Shown piece by piece: positions 1 to 8,092 of a stretch of DNA of 54,831 nucleotides. The stretch is from CADEFX01 sp050260355 (GTDB taxonomy: Bacteria > Pseudomonadota > Alphaproteobacteria > Rhizobiales > Hyphomicrobiaceae), in the NCBI GenBank assembly GCA_050260355.1, contig JBLNBZ010000049.1, positions 1-54,831 on the forward strand, in the 5' to 3' direction. The notes beneath the pieces were generated by a model, which saw only the letters and a list, made by a program, of their open reading frames with translations, made no database searches and was not told the DNA's origin. Position 1 is the first letter of the stretch. Every line of letters begins with the position of its first letter. A program made the translations under genes and the position numbers.

Positions 1-194
1 GCATCCTGCAGACCATCTAGCATCCCAAGAGCGGCACCTTCAAGATGCCGGCTTGGCCGGTGCGCAATGACGGCAAGCCGCCGGAGGTGAAGCCGTCGCC
101 ATTGCTCGGCGCAAACACGGACGAGGTTTTGCAGTCGTGGCTCGGAATGAGCGAGCGCGACGTGGCGGTGCTCAAGAGCAGCAAGGTGGTTTGA
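1..194 (+). pseudogene. C-terminal end of a CaiB/BaiF (formyl-CoA transferase-like) CoA-transferase, interrupted by a stop codon
   Basis: The reading frame that begins at base 3 encodes the typical C-terminus of class III CoA-transferases: a FKMPAWPVR segment, PPEVKPSPLLG and TDEVLQSWLG, then a TGA stop. An in-frame TAG lies at 18-20, just before HPKSGTFKMP, where related proteins commonly have Gln (IQHP). The lesion looks like a single CAG to TAG change. The rest of the gene is outside the window, so I cannot tell whether it is otherwise intact. A sequencing error is possible. It is a different protein from the frc gene near 23 kb. Confidence 0.6.
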
Positions 195-373
195 GCATCA
201 TGATGCCGCTGCGGCCCCGCCGGAGCGGCATCACTCGAGGACTGCAACGCGGCGATGCCATTATCCGGCACCGCCGACACCACATCCTGCGGCGCAAAGA
301 GCGTTTGGATGAAGCTCATCAGCGAGCTTCAGCCCGCAGCCAATTACCGGCCCACGGCGGCACACGAGCGCCT

Positions 374-664
374 TCAGGTAGCCATCTTGGCCTTGATGGC
401 CCCAATGACGAGCGCGGTCACGCCACCGCTTATGCCACCCGTCAGAAAGCCCTGGACGATGGTACCGATGTCGAGCCCGGACGCCGCGGCTGCTCCGCCG
501 AGCCCCAGAACCGAGTTCAGGATTTGCCCACCGACACCTCCGCCGAGGGCACCGGCGATAGTGTTGCCGACCGGACCCAGGCTCATATCCTTGGATGCCG
601 CGCCCGCCGCGTTTCCGCCGATCGCGCCGCTGATAAGCTGAATGATGAGAGACGTAAGGTCCAT
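374..664 (-). CDS. Small glycine-rich hydrophobic protein
   Basis: A 96-residue protein beginning MDLTSLIIQL. The start is chosen because GGAG lies 7 nt upstream, and the open frame further upstream is low-quality coding sequence. It is rich in Gly and Ala with repeated small-residue patterns (GGGVGGQ, GGISGGV), which suggests membrane-associated or self-packing helices, and it ends in a short basic KAKMAT tail. No catalytic motif is visible. Similar short glycine-rich proteins occur in many Hyphomicrobiales but have no assigned function that I know of. It converges on the broken CoA-transferase. Confidence 0.7.
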   Translation of the reverse strand: MDLTSLIIQLISGAIGGNAAGAASKDMSLGPVGNTIAGALGGGVGGQILNSVLGLGGAAAASGLDIGTIVQGFLTGGISGGVTALVIGAIKAKMAT

Positions 665-971
665 CACAGTCTCCGTGGTGCTGCAAACGCCTCCTCGAAG
701 GCGTGCTTTGAGAATAGAGTCTCGCTTACATCCGACTACGGAGCAAGCCACATTAGGAGCGCAGGCCGCAACGCAGCGCAGCAATCTCGATAAACCTTAA
801 CCTGCGAGCAACGCGCTCCTAAGACATTCAACGTCTATTCGATTTTTCGAAAATTTGTTCGTAGCAATATCGAATCACGCTCTTTCAGCATACGCGCGAC
901 GGCACATGCACGATCGAAGCGATGGCGCAGCGCCTGGACATCGAGCTTCCAAAGTACAGCCGCAAAATGCT
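665..971. other. Intergenic region, 307 bp
   Basis: The region lies upstream of the small glycine-rich gene and downstream of the three-gene operon, both on the minus strand. Its centre (about 830-880) is clearly AT-richer than its surroundings, as expected of promoter DNA. Bases 902-974 on the plus strand can be read as TIEAMAQRLDI followed by a stop, weakly like the start of a helix-turn-helix, but too short to call a gene. No RNA gene was seen. Confidence 0.4.
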
Positions 972-2456
972 TTAAAACGCTCCGCCCGTCGTGAAGCGGT
1001 CGTCATCGTCCCTGGATTCGCCCGACGATGAAGGATCGGCCGTCGGCGACCAGCCCCCGCGGCTCTCCGGCTCACGCCTCCAGCCGCCGCCGGCCGAGCC
1101 AATGCTGCCGCCACCTGGGATCGGGAAGGGAAACGGGAAGTTCGGAGCGCCGAAGTCGGGCCGTCCGCGAGGCGGTCGAGAGCCGTAGCCCTGGCGCAGC
1201 AGGTCCCACAGCACGCCGCTGCGAATCGCACCTATGACGATCCCCTTCAGCACATCAGCGATGTCCACATCGTTGCCGAAAGTCGTGTGCGGATGATCAT
1301 AGCCGGCGCCGCGAAAGCGGTCGCGCACCTGCTCGACCTCGAGCTTGCGCCGCGCCAGTTCGTGCGCCGAGCGCCTGAGGCCAGCGATCTCCGCATCGAC
1401 CTTGGCGATCGCGGCATCGACCGTCTCGACCCGCTTGACGATCGCCTCATCGGCGCCGCTCGCCGTGCGCCTCGCTTCCCTGTAGAGGGTCGCAAGATCA
1501 TCCTTGCTGTCAGCGGATGCGATCGTGGTCAGAGCCTCGTCATAAGCCGGATTGCTGCCGTTGGACATCAGGACTGCGCGCTCATCGTCGATCTTCTTCA
1601 GCTCGGCGCGCTTGCTCTCCGCGGCCTCATCGGCGGCAGCGAGCTCGTGGCGAGCACGTGCAAGCACCTGCTCCTTGGCATCGACGCCAGCCGATACCAT
1701 GGCGCGCCGCTCGATCTCGGACAGGGCCGCCTTGCGCGCGCCGGCAAGGCCGCGCTTGGCGGCTGCGTGCTCCTTGAGCCGCAGCGGGATCTCGATCAGT
1801 GCCGCATAGTTGGCACGAGCATCCTGGAAACCGATGAAGTCGGCGACCTTGCGGTCGAGCACGCGCGCGATCGGGCCAGCGGCGTATTCACGCGTGCCAA
1901 ATCGCCTGCGCCACAGATAGATGAACAGCGGGTCGTCGTCGTAGGGCTTCTTCTTGGCACCGAGCTTGGCCACCGATGCGGCTGCCTTTGTCTCAGCCGC
2001 AGTAGCTATGGCGTCGGCCTCCTGCAGTGCATTGTTGGCTGCGACCCAGTCGGGCGTCTTTTGCACCCTGGCCTCCGCCTCGGCACGCAGCGCCTCCACC
2101 GCCTCCAGCGCTTTCTCCACCTCCTGCGCTGTATGGTGGCGCGCCACCTCGGCGCTTGCGAGCTCTTTCAGCAGCAGCACCCGGCGCTCGGCCGCAGCGG
2201 CAATGCGCAGCCTGTAGTCGTCGAGGACTTGGGCGGCCCGGCGCTCTCCCGCGTCGAGATCGCTCACGAGGCGGCCTGCCGCAATCTCGTCGAGCTTGAC
2301 GCGGGCAAGCTCCCTCAGCGCCTCACCACGCTCCTTGCGCAGTCGCTCAGCCTCCGACACGGCCGAGCGCAGGGACACATCGAGCTGCCCCTCTTCAGCG
2401 TTGAGATCGGCAATCGCTCTCTCGATCGACGCCAGCGTCTCCCGTCCGGTCCACAT
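972..2456 (-). CDS. Long coiled-coil protein with a low-complexity Gly/Pro/Ser tail (third gene of an uncharacterised operon)
   Basis: A 494-residue protein. Residues about 1-170 and 215-385 are Ala/Glu/Arg/Lys-rich heptads typical of long coiled coils. Between them sits a non-coiled block with PYDDDPLFIYLWRRRFGT and the FIGFQDARANYAAL region, which is probably the folded functional core. After about 400 a short hydrophobic helix (ADVLKGIVIGAIRSGVLWDL) is followed by a Pro/Gly/Ser/Asp-rich tail ending DDDDRFTTGGAF. There is no signal peptide or catalytic motif. The start lies 10 nt after the previous stop, so it is very probably co-transcribed with the two genes before it. Function unknown; a scaffold or membrane-associated role is only a guess. 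Confidence 0.85.
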   Translation of the reverse strand: MWTGRETLASIERAIADLNAEEGQLDVSLRSAVSEAERLRKERGEALRELARVKLDEIAAGRLVSDLDAGERRAAQVLDDYRLRIAAAAERRVLLLKELASAEVARHHTAQEVEKALEAVEALRAEAEARVQKTPDWVAANNALQEADAIATAAETKAAASVAKLGAKKKPYDDDPLFIYLWRRRFGTREYAAGPIARVLDRKVADFIGFQDARANYAALIEIPLRLKEHAAAKRGLAGARKAALSEIERRAMVSAGVDAKEQVLARARHELAAADEAAESKRAELKKIDDERAVLMSNGSNPAYDEALTTIASADSKDDLATLYREARRTASGADEAIVKRVETVDAAIAKVDAEIAGLRRSAHELARRKLEVEQVRDRFRGAGYDHPHTTFGNDVDIADVLKGIVIGAIRSGVLWDLLRQGYGSRPPRGRPDFGAPNFPFPFPIPGGGSIGSAGGGWRREPESRGGWSPTADPSSSGESRDDDDRFTTGGAF

Positions 2457-2466
2457 CGGCGCCGTC

Positions 2467-3411
2467 TCACCACTTCGTAATGAAGCCGTTCTCGAACGGC
2501 ATCTGATACTCCGGCTCCAGCGCCCCGCGCCGCTTCACGGCGAAGCGGTTGCGCTGGACGATACCGTCGTCCCGCTTGTCCTGCGCGACGGCGTCATAGA
2601 CCTGCTGCGGCACCCGCACGCCGAATTTCGCGACCGTCTCGGTCTCACCCGTCTCCTCGTTGCGTACCGGGATGCTGAGCTTGCGGCCATCGGGCGCGAT
2701 CGGCTCCACGATCAGATAGTAGTTGCGCGCCTGGCTACCCTTGGGCGGCCGCCGCCACACGCCCGAGGTCTCGCCGGGGCGCGAGACAATGGTCAGCGTG
2801 TACTCGCGCGTGAGTGCATCCCTGAGGGCGCCCAAATCGGCACCGACCTTCGACACGGCGGCCCGGTCGCCGATGCGAAGGGCGCGCTCGCCGTCGGCGA
2901 GCAGCGCGTTGGCCTTCTGCTTGGCGGCGTCATCTGTGGCCACGGCCAGGACGTCGGCGTGAGCCTGCCGCAAGGCCTTCGGTAGCGTCTCAGCGAGCTC
3001 AATGCGTGCCCGCTCCTCGGCGAGCTGGGCCGGGCGCGTCACCAGCAGATAGTATCCCGCGACGATCGCCGCCAGCGCAGCCAGCACCAGGCCGGCCCGC
3101 CTGCTCTGCGTGTCCCGCCGCGCCCACAGCGTCAGCAGCGTCCGCCTCCAGCTCGGAGGCCGGGGCGTGTAGACGAAGCGGCTGTCCTTCAGCGCCTTGA
3201 CCCCATCCGCCAGCACGCTGTCAGGCACGTCGATGCCCTGATTGCGGTAGATCTCGCGCAGCCGGGCGATCAGCTCGGCCTCTCGGCCTTCCTCGTTCAG
3301 CTCCCTGCGCACCAAATCCTCGCGATGGCGCAGCGTGTCCACCACGTCCATGGCGATCATGACGTCGTCGAGCTTGGTCGGCTCGGCGCCGGCAACCGCG
3401 GCCTCTGGCAT
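2467..3411 (-). CDS. Single-pass membrane protein, DUF6384-like (second gene of the operon)
   Basis: A 314-residue protein. The N-terminal about 100 residues are charged and helical (DVVDTLRHREDLVRREL) and end in a Pro/Arg-rich juxtamembrane stretch. One transmembrane helix follows at about 105-125 (GLVLAALAAIVAGYYLLV), then a coiled helix, then a C-terminal beta-rich domain with YYLIVEPIAPDGRKLSIPV and ending FENGFITKW. The layout is a cytoplasmic helical part, a TM helix and a larger folded domain. I recall this architecture as DUF6384, but that is from memory. It is placed between a helical protein and a coiled-coil protein with gaps of 26 and 10 nt. Confidence 0.8.
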   Translation of the reverse strand: MPEAAVAGAEPTKLDDVMIAMDVVDTLRHREDLVRRELNEEGREAELIARLREIYRNQGIDVPDSVLADGVKALKDSRFVYTPRPPSWRRTLLTLWARRDTQSRRAGLVLAALAAIVAGYYLLVTRPAQLAEERARIELAETLPKALRQAHADVLAVATDDAAKQKANALLADGERALRIGDRAAVSKVGADLGALRDALTREYTLTIVSRPGETSGVWRRPPKGSQARNYYLIVEPIAPDGRKLSIPVRNEETGETETVAKFGVRVPQQVYDAVAQDKRDDGIVQRNRFAVKRRGALEPEYQMPFENGFITKW

Positions 3412-3437
3412 GCGGAACTACCTCGTCGCAGTGTCGG

Positions 3438-4616
3438 TCAGGCGGCTGCCGGCAACGTATCGGCTGCCTCGATCAGCCGCGCCATCCGCTTCTTCCCCTG
3501 CTCCACCGCCTCACGGATCTCAGTCGAGTTCTGCGTCGACAGCTTGCGCATCTCGGCGATGATCTCCGTGGAGCGCTCCTGGAAGGTGACGACGCTATCG
3601 ACCAGCTTCTTGACCGCATCAGCGCGAATGGTCGGGCCATAGCCGCTGCGCACCGCCGCCTCCTGGACCTTGTCACCGATCTCCGACAGCGACTCCAATC
3701 CCTTGGACATGCCTTCCTTCATCGCATCGAGCGTCTTGGTCGACTCGTGCAGGCCGAACATGCCGGTGAAGGACGCCTTGAGCGCGGTCAGAACGCTGTC
3801 GTTGGTCGAGAAAAAGGTCACTGCCTGGGCATAGACGCGCTCCTTCGCCGACGTCGTCTGCATCAGCCGCGCCATGATCACCTCGGACGTGTTGTAGGAG
3901 ATAGTCAGGTTGTCGGATAGATCCTTGGCGATCTGGTAGCGCTTCTCCTCCTCCTGCGTGCGGCGTAGCTCCTCGTCCCGCACGAGCTCGAGCTTGGCCC
4001 GCTCGGCGGGCTCGCTGCCGGAGAAGCTCCCGACCTTGTCGGAAGCCGCCTTCAAGGCCGCCCGCGCGCCCTCGAGCTTGGACTCGGCCTGCTTCAAGAC
4101 TTCGAGCGCCATCACTTCGGCATACTTGAGAGCGCCGCGGTAATCGCGATAGGCATCGAGGATCTTGCTCTCGCGCTCGATCTGGTTCTTGGTCTCTTGG
4201 GTGACAGAGAGATACGTCTGGCGGATCTTCTCGAACCGATCGGCGATGTCGCCGCGCGCGATCTTCATCCACATATTGGTGCCACGCTCGAGAATATCGA
4301 GCTTGCCATCCGACACCTGATCCACCAGGCGCTTGGAGTCGTCGCGGATCGAGTTGAAGCCCTCCGTAATCGCCTGGTAACGCTCCCCGATCTCCATCCT
4401 CGACGTCTGCTCGCGCACCACCTCGTTGAAGACCTCGGCCTGCCCCAGCGTGCGCGCAATGAGCGCGATCCTGTCCTTGTCGAGGTCGGAGATCTTCTCG
4501 AGCAGCGCGTTGATGGGGGCCGGGTCGAGCTTCGCGGGCATCAGGCCCATGTCTCGCAAGGCCCCCGATGCCTTGTCCAGGTATTGCAGCGGTGTCTTGG
4601 CGAGAGCTTCGGCCAT
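3438..4616 (-). CDS. Helical TelA-like protein (first gene of the operon)
   Basis: A 392-residue, almost entirely alpha-helical soluble protein with AAGGAGG 5 nt before the ATG. The sequence is dense in charged residues and heptads. Segments such as TNMWMKIARGDIADRFEKIR and YAQAVTFFSTNDSVLTALKASFTGMFG resemble the general style of the toxic-anion-resistance TelA family, where long helices are followed by a conserved Ser/Thr-Asn segment. I could not confirm that family membership by eye. It is the first gene of a three-gene minus-strand operon, so it is likely to act with the membrane protein and coiled-coil protein that follow. Database names such as 'cell surface protein' for this kind of sequence are uninformative. 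Confidence 0.8.
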   Translation of the reverse strand: MAEALAKTPLQYLDKASGALRDMGLMPAKLDPAPINALLEKISDLDKDRIALIARTLGQAEVFNEVVREQTSRMEIGERYQAITEGFNSIRDDSKRLVDQVSDGKLDILERGTNMWMKIARGDIADRFEKIRQTYLSVTQETKNQIERESKILDAYRDYRGALKYAEVMALEVLKQAESKLEGARAALKAASDKVGSFSGSEPAERAKLELVRDEELRRTQEEEKRYQIAKDLSDNLTISYNTSEVIMARLMQTTSAKERVYAQAVTFFSTNDSVLTALKASFTGMFGLHESTKTLDAMKEGMSKGLESLSEIGDKVQEAAVRSGYGPTIRADAVKKLVDSVVTFQERSTEIIAEMRKLSTQNSTEIREAVEQGKKRMARLIEAADTLPAAA

Positions 4617-4921
4617 TTCATCCTCCTTGAATAGGGGAGAGCTTGCGCCCTGCGGGCGCGCACATGCGCAAGAATCTAAGGGAAGCGTATCTCTGCGCGC
4701 AGGATATCAGGGACCAGTCGAGAAACAAACACCGCCAGATCCTGCGAACTCGCCGGAGAGAACAGTCACACTGGGAAATGTTCGCGGCGCCCGCCGACCG
4801 AGGCCGTGTTTCAGGGAACCCGCTGATTATGGCGTAAAAAAAGTGGCAAGCCGGCCCCTTTCGAGGCCGGCTTCCGCAACAATGGTGTCAAGGTGCGGAG
4901 CACCCGGCCGGCTCGAGGCCA
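4617..4921. other. Intergenic region, 305 bp, with one terminator
   Basis: The region separates the duplicated exported protein from the three-gene operon. Its upper part holds the terminator listed separately at 4836-4873. The rest (about 4640-4830) must carry the promoter of the three-gene operon, which reads towards lower coordinates. I see no further open frame with a ribosome binding site. Confidence 0.5.
4836..4873 (-). terminator. Rho-independent terminator of the duplicated exported protein gene
   Basis: Reading the minus strand, a perfect 9-bp stem AAGCCGGCC/GGCCGGCTT with an 8-nt loop is followed, after 5 nt, by seven T residues. It begins 48 nt after the stop codon of the exported protein and isolates that gene from the operon downstream. 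Confidence 0.8.
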
Positions 4922-5611
4922 TCAGCAGCCGCAGGATGCGTTGATCGGCTTGTGATTGATCTGGATGGTCTTGGCCGTGGTGATGGTCCTCGTCGGCAGC
5001 ATCGCCGTCTGGGCGACGTTCTCGGTCCTGTTGCGGACCACCGTGCGATTGTGGACGCGAGTCACCAGACTGACCCGGGTGATCGGCTGCACGCTCGTCA
5101 CTGTCACCAGTCGATTGACGTGCTTCACATACCGCGTTCTGTCGACGTCCTTGTACTGCGTCACGTTATTGACCTTCTGTACCGTCTTGTAGCGGTAGAC
5201 GGTGCTGACCTTCGACGTTTCGCCGCCATGCGAGATGTGCTGCGTGCCGCCGCTCGTCGTCTCGGTGCGGGCCGGCAACATCCGAGTCTGCGCCACGTTC
5301 TGATTCTCGTGCAGGATCTTCGTGCGATTGTGCACGCGGGTGACGACGTTGACGCGCGTCACGGGCTGAATGCGCGTGACATTGACGATCCGCTTAGTGT
5401 GCGTCACGTACCTGGTGTTGTTGACGTCCCTGTACCGCGTAACGTTATTCACCTTCTGCACGGTCTTGTGCTGGTAGCGCGTGCTGACCTTCGTGCTCGA
5501 CACCGGCTGATTGCAGTCCTCGCACTTCGCTGCCGCCGAAAGGGGAGCTAGAACCATCGCAGCTCCCGTCAAGACAGCTACGCCACCGAGCGCCTTCAGA
5601 ACCTTGATCAT
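4922..5611 (-). CDS. Exported protein made of a 93-residue internal duplication
   Basis: A 229-residue protein. The start (MIKVLKALGG) is chosen because GGAG lies 8 nt upstream and it gives a clean signal peptide ending about SAAA-K at residues 27-29. The mature part consists of two copies of the same segment (about 42-119 and 135-212, offset 93 residues). Each holds VNNVTRYRDV-type, TRYV-H-RIV-VT and VVTRVHNRT motifs and ends in NVAQT-MLP-RT. Asn, Thr, Val and Arg dominate, suggesting a beta-rich periplasmic or surface protein. Cysteine pairs sit at both ends of the mature protein (CEDC at 30-33, CGC at 227-229) and could form disulphides. It has its own terminator. Function unknown. Confidence 0.85.
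   Translation of the reverse strand: MIKVLKALGGVAVLTGAAMVLAPLSAAAKCEDCNQPVSSTKVSTRYQHKTVQKVNNVTRYRDVNNTRYVTHTKRIVNVTRIQPVTRVNVVTRVHNRTKILHENQNVAQTRMLPARTETTSGGTQHISHGGETSKVSTVYRYKTVQKVNNVTQYKDVDRTRYVKHVNRLVTVTSVQPITRVSLVTRVHNRTVVRNRTENVAQTAMLPTRTITTAKTIQINHKPINASCGC
4976..5209 (-). repeat. Second copy of the internal duplication in the exported protein
   Basis: It codes for residues about 135-212 (VSTVYRYKTVQKVNNVTQY to MLPTRTITT) and aligns without gaps to the first copy, 279 bp away. Confidence 0.8.
5255..5488 (-). repeat. First copy of the internal duplication in the exported protein
   Basis: It codes for residues about 42-119 (VSTRYQHKTVQKVNNVTRY to MLPARTETT). Identity to the second copy is high in the TVQKVNNVT and LVTRVHNRT-type segments and lower between them. 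Confidence 0.8.
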
Positions 5612-5875
5612 GTTGCATCTCCAAATTGCTGGAGATGCCATTGTCGGTGAGCACCCATATCCAACAATCGGGTGATGTCCTGATAGCCTCCCGTCAGAAA
5701 ACCCAAACGCCGCGCAGATATGGATTAGGCCTGGCCTTATTGGTTAACGGCGTAGAATAACGCCTGCATTTTCAATAGTGCGGCGATTTAGCTCCCGTTC
5801 GCCCCTTCTTTTAGACGAATGCAAACGATATTGGGGCAGCGGTACGACAAGAAAGAATAACTCAGGGGAATTCAG

Positions 5876-6691
5876 ATGCGTCGCGTTCGCTGGGCCACCG
5901 CGCTTGCGGTGCTTGCCACCACTGTTTCGGCCGTCTCCGCAATTGCAGCACCGCGCACGGATTGCCGGCCGCAGGCAATCCGCGATCTCCAGCGGCTGTC
6001 ACCGCAGGGTCACGCAATCTATCTGGCCATGACCGACAAGAAGCTGTTCATGACCTTCCTGACCTGCGATGACGTGCAGCTCGGACTTTCCACGGCAGTG
6101 CACGAGTCCGTGCACATTTTGACGTCGGACAAGGATGCTTATCCGCTGATCGGGGGCGGTTCGGTCCGGCGGCAGCACGATATCTCCAAATTCTTCGCAC
6201 CCAAGGAGATCGCCAAGCGGTTCGAGCAGAGCGATATGTTCGTGTCGACCTATCTGCGTCCGGGTGCTGCCTCGTCCGCGTCCGACTTCACGTATCTGCT
6301 GGACGAGCTCAACGCCTACAGCCACGATCTCAATTCGGCTGTGAAGCTTGCGCCCGTGCATAACGGCGGCGGCCAGGTTGCCCACCGCGACGGCCTTTCG
6401 GCGCTCATGTCGTTCGTCATGCTGTACGTCGACACGGCTCGCCGGCAGCATCCCGCCACGTGGCAGGGTTTGCAGCACCCTGAGACGAGGAAGCTGGTGC
6501 AGACCCTGTGGGGGCAGGCCGAATCCGTCGTTACGGCCTCCTGCGGCACGCCACACTATGGCAGCAAGGATCGGATCTACCTCGGCATCATCTGCACCCG
6601 TCGCAATGGCGAGGCCTTGGCAGAATTGCTGGGACGCGCGCCCGTGTGCCCTGCCGCCTGCATGTCGGGCGGCACCGCGGACGCACGCTAG
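5876..6691 (+). CDS. Secreted protein with an HExxH motif, putative zinc metallopeptidase-like
   Basis: A 271-residue protein with AGGGGA 6 nt before the ATG and a signal peptide (MRRVRWATALAVLATTVSAV, cleavage near AIAA-P). The mature protein contains HESVH at 76-80, which matches the zinc-ligand/catalytic HExxH pattern. Glu144 lies in LLDELNAYSHDL about 64 residues further on, and could serve as the third ligand in a gluzincin-like arrangement. Cysteines at 30 and 64 and a cluster near the C-terminus suggest disulphides. I cannot place it in a named peptidase family, so proteolytic activity is an inference from the motif. It is divergent from the duplicated exported protein. Confidence 0.75.
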   Translation: MRRVRWATALAVLATTVSAVSAIAAPRTDCRPQAIRDLQRLSPQGHAIYLAMTDKKLFMTFLTCDDVQLGLSTAVHESVHILTSDKDAYPLIGGGSVRRQHDISKFFAPKEIAKRFEQSDMFVSTYLRPGAASSASDFTYLLDELNAYSHDLNSAVKLAPVHNGGGQVAHRDGLSALMSFVMLYVDTARRQHPATWQGLQHPETRKLVQTLWGQAESVVTASCGTPHYGSKDRIYLGIICTRRNGEALAELLGRAPVCPAACMSGGTADAR

Positions 6692-6940
6692 CCCCCAACC
6701 TTGTACCAGCGGCGCCCGCCGGCGGTGCCGCGCCGCGCGCCGGCTATCCGGCCGCGGCCAAGGCGGCAGCGAGGGCAAGGAATGCGAAGTGGCTTGCCAC
6801 GAAGATGGCACCTGCTTTGGCGAACGTCACGAGCATTGGGTGATCCCGATTTGGTATTCAGTCTGCCGGCCGCCGCCACACTCGGGCGGCGGCCTGGACC
6901 ATGCGAGGATTGATGAAGTCAGTACGGCAGGATGTGACTG

Positions 6941-8092
6941 TCACTGCCGGGGCGTTGGGTGCACCGGCTGCGACGACTGCGCCTTCGGCGTGTCGAGACG
7001 CATGCCGGCCGCAGGCTCAAACGCCGGCGCTGCCTGCAGCGTCTCCTTGGCAGCGTCGATCATGAGCCGCCGGCTGCCGTCCCGGCCGTCCACTTGCAGA
7101 TTGGCGATAGGCACAGCGACGCTCTTCTCGCCGATGCCGAGAAACTGGTCGACGCCGATGAGGGCGGCGCCGATCCGTCCGTCGCGGCCGACGAGAATGT
7201 CCTTCACCGTACCGAGCTTTTCGCCCGCGCGGTTATAGACGTCCTGCTGGTAGTAGGTGCTGATGGAGACCCAGTCCGGCGCGCCTCGCCCAATGTAAGG
7301 CGCGGACCCAAGTCGCGCGACGGTGGGCGCCGATGCTGTCGTGGATGACTGGTTCGCCATACGATCGTCGGACATCAGGTACCACACGAGTCCGGCCAGC
7401 GCGAACAGCGGCAGAAGCCAAAGGGGCCAGCTCGCCCGAGCGGCCCCGGGCTTGGCGTCGCTCATGACCTTGCTCGCCGTGGCGGCCACGGGACGTGGCC
7501 CGTCGAATTTCGCGCGCGGTGCTTCGTATGTCCGCGCGCGCGCTGGATCCACGGCCTGATGCAGATCGCCGCTCTTCAGTAATCCCGCGAGCCCGGAAGG
7601 CATGGCGGCCGCGATCTCCTCCTTCTGGCCCTGCAGCATGCGCGCAAGGCCGCTTGAATCTGAGCCCGCAGCGCGCTGCTCGCGACCCAGGATGCCCAGA
7701 ACTGCCGGCGTCAACAGGCCCGTCAGGATCCTGACCGGCTCCTCGCCTATTCCGGCAACACGGCTCACGCCCGATGTCAGAGCACCGAGACCGCTGCTGC
7801 CCAACAGCGAGCCGAGCTCGCCCATTCCTTTGTCTGCAAACTGCGTCGACCCGCCGATCAACCCGGCCAGGCTTCCGAGGATGCCAACCGGCTGGTCCGC
7901 CACCGCGTTGGCGAGCTGACGCGCACCGCCAGGCTCGCCGGCGAGACTGGCAAGGCCGCTGAGAATGCCGGGAACGAGTGCGTCCACCGCCTTCTGGGTT
8001 GCCCCCCGGTCCACGCCTGATGCTGACGCCAATTTGCCGATCAGCTCAGGGGTCAAGTAACGGGAGACGGCTGATATCAGGTTATCCGACAT
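6941..8092 (-). CDS. DUF937 domain - transmembrane helix - PRC-barrel-like domain protein
   Basis: A 383-residue protein; AAGGA lies 8 nt before the start. Residues about 1-175 are a Gly/Leu-rich helical DUF937 region (LTPELIGKLASASGVDRGAT, ALVPGILSGLASLAG). A Pro/Ala-rich linker and one membrane helix follow at about 222-240 (SWPLWLLPLFALAGLVWYLM). The C-terminal part (about 275-355) looks like a PRC-barrel: VYNRAGEKLGTVKDILVGRDGRI, then the GIGEKSVAVPIANLQV strands. It ends in a Pro/Gln-rich tail. This is a membrane-anchored protein with the PRC domain probably in the periplasm. Its role is unknown; PRC domains often mediate small-protein or envelope interactions. Confidence 0.8.
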   Translation of the reverse strand: MSDNLISAVSRYLTPELIGKLASASGVDRGATQKAVDALVPGILSGLASLAGEPGGARQLANAVADQPVGILGSLAGLIGGSTQFADKGMGELGSLLGSSGLGALTSGVSRVAGIGEEPVRILTGLLTPAVLGILGREQRAAGSDSSGLARMLQGQKEEIAAAMPSGLAGLLKSGDLHQAVDPARARTYEAPRAKFDGPRPVAATASKVMSDAKPGAARASWPLWLLPLFALAGLVWYLMSDDRMANQSSTTASAPTVARLGSAPYIGRGAPDWVSISTYYQQDVYNRAGEKLGTVKDILVGRDGRIGAALIGVDQFLGIGEKSVAVPIANLQVDGRDGSRRLMIDAAKETLQAAPAFEPAAGMRLDTPKAQSSQPVHPTPRQ

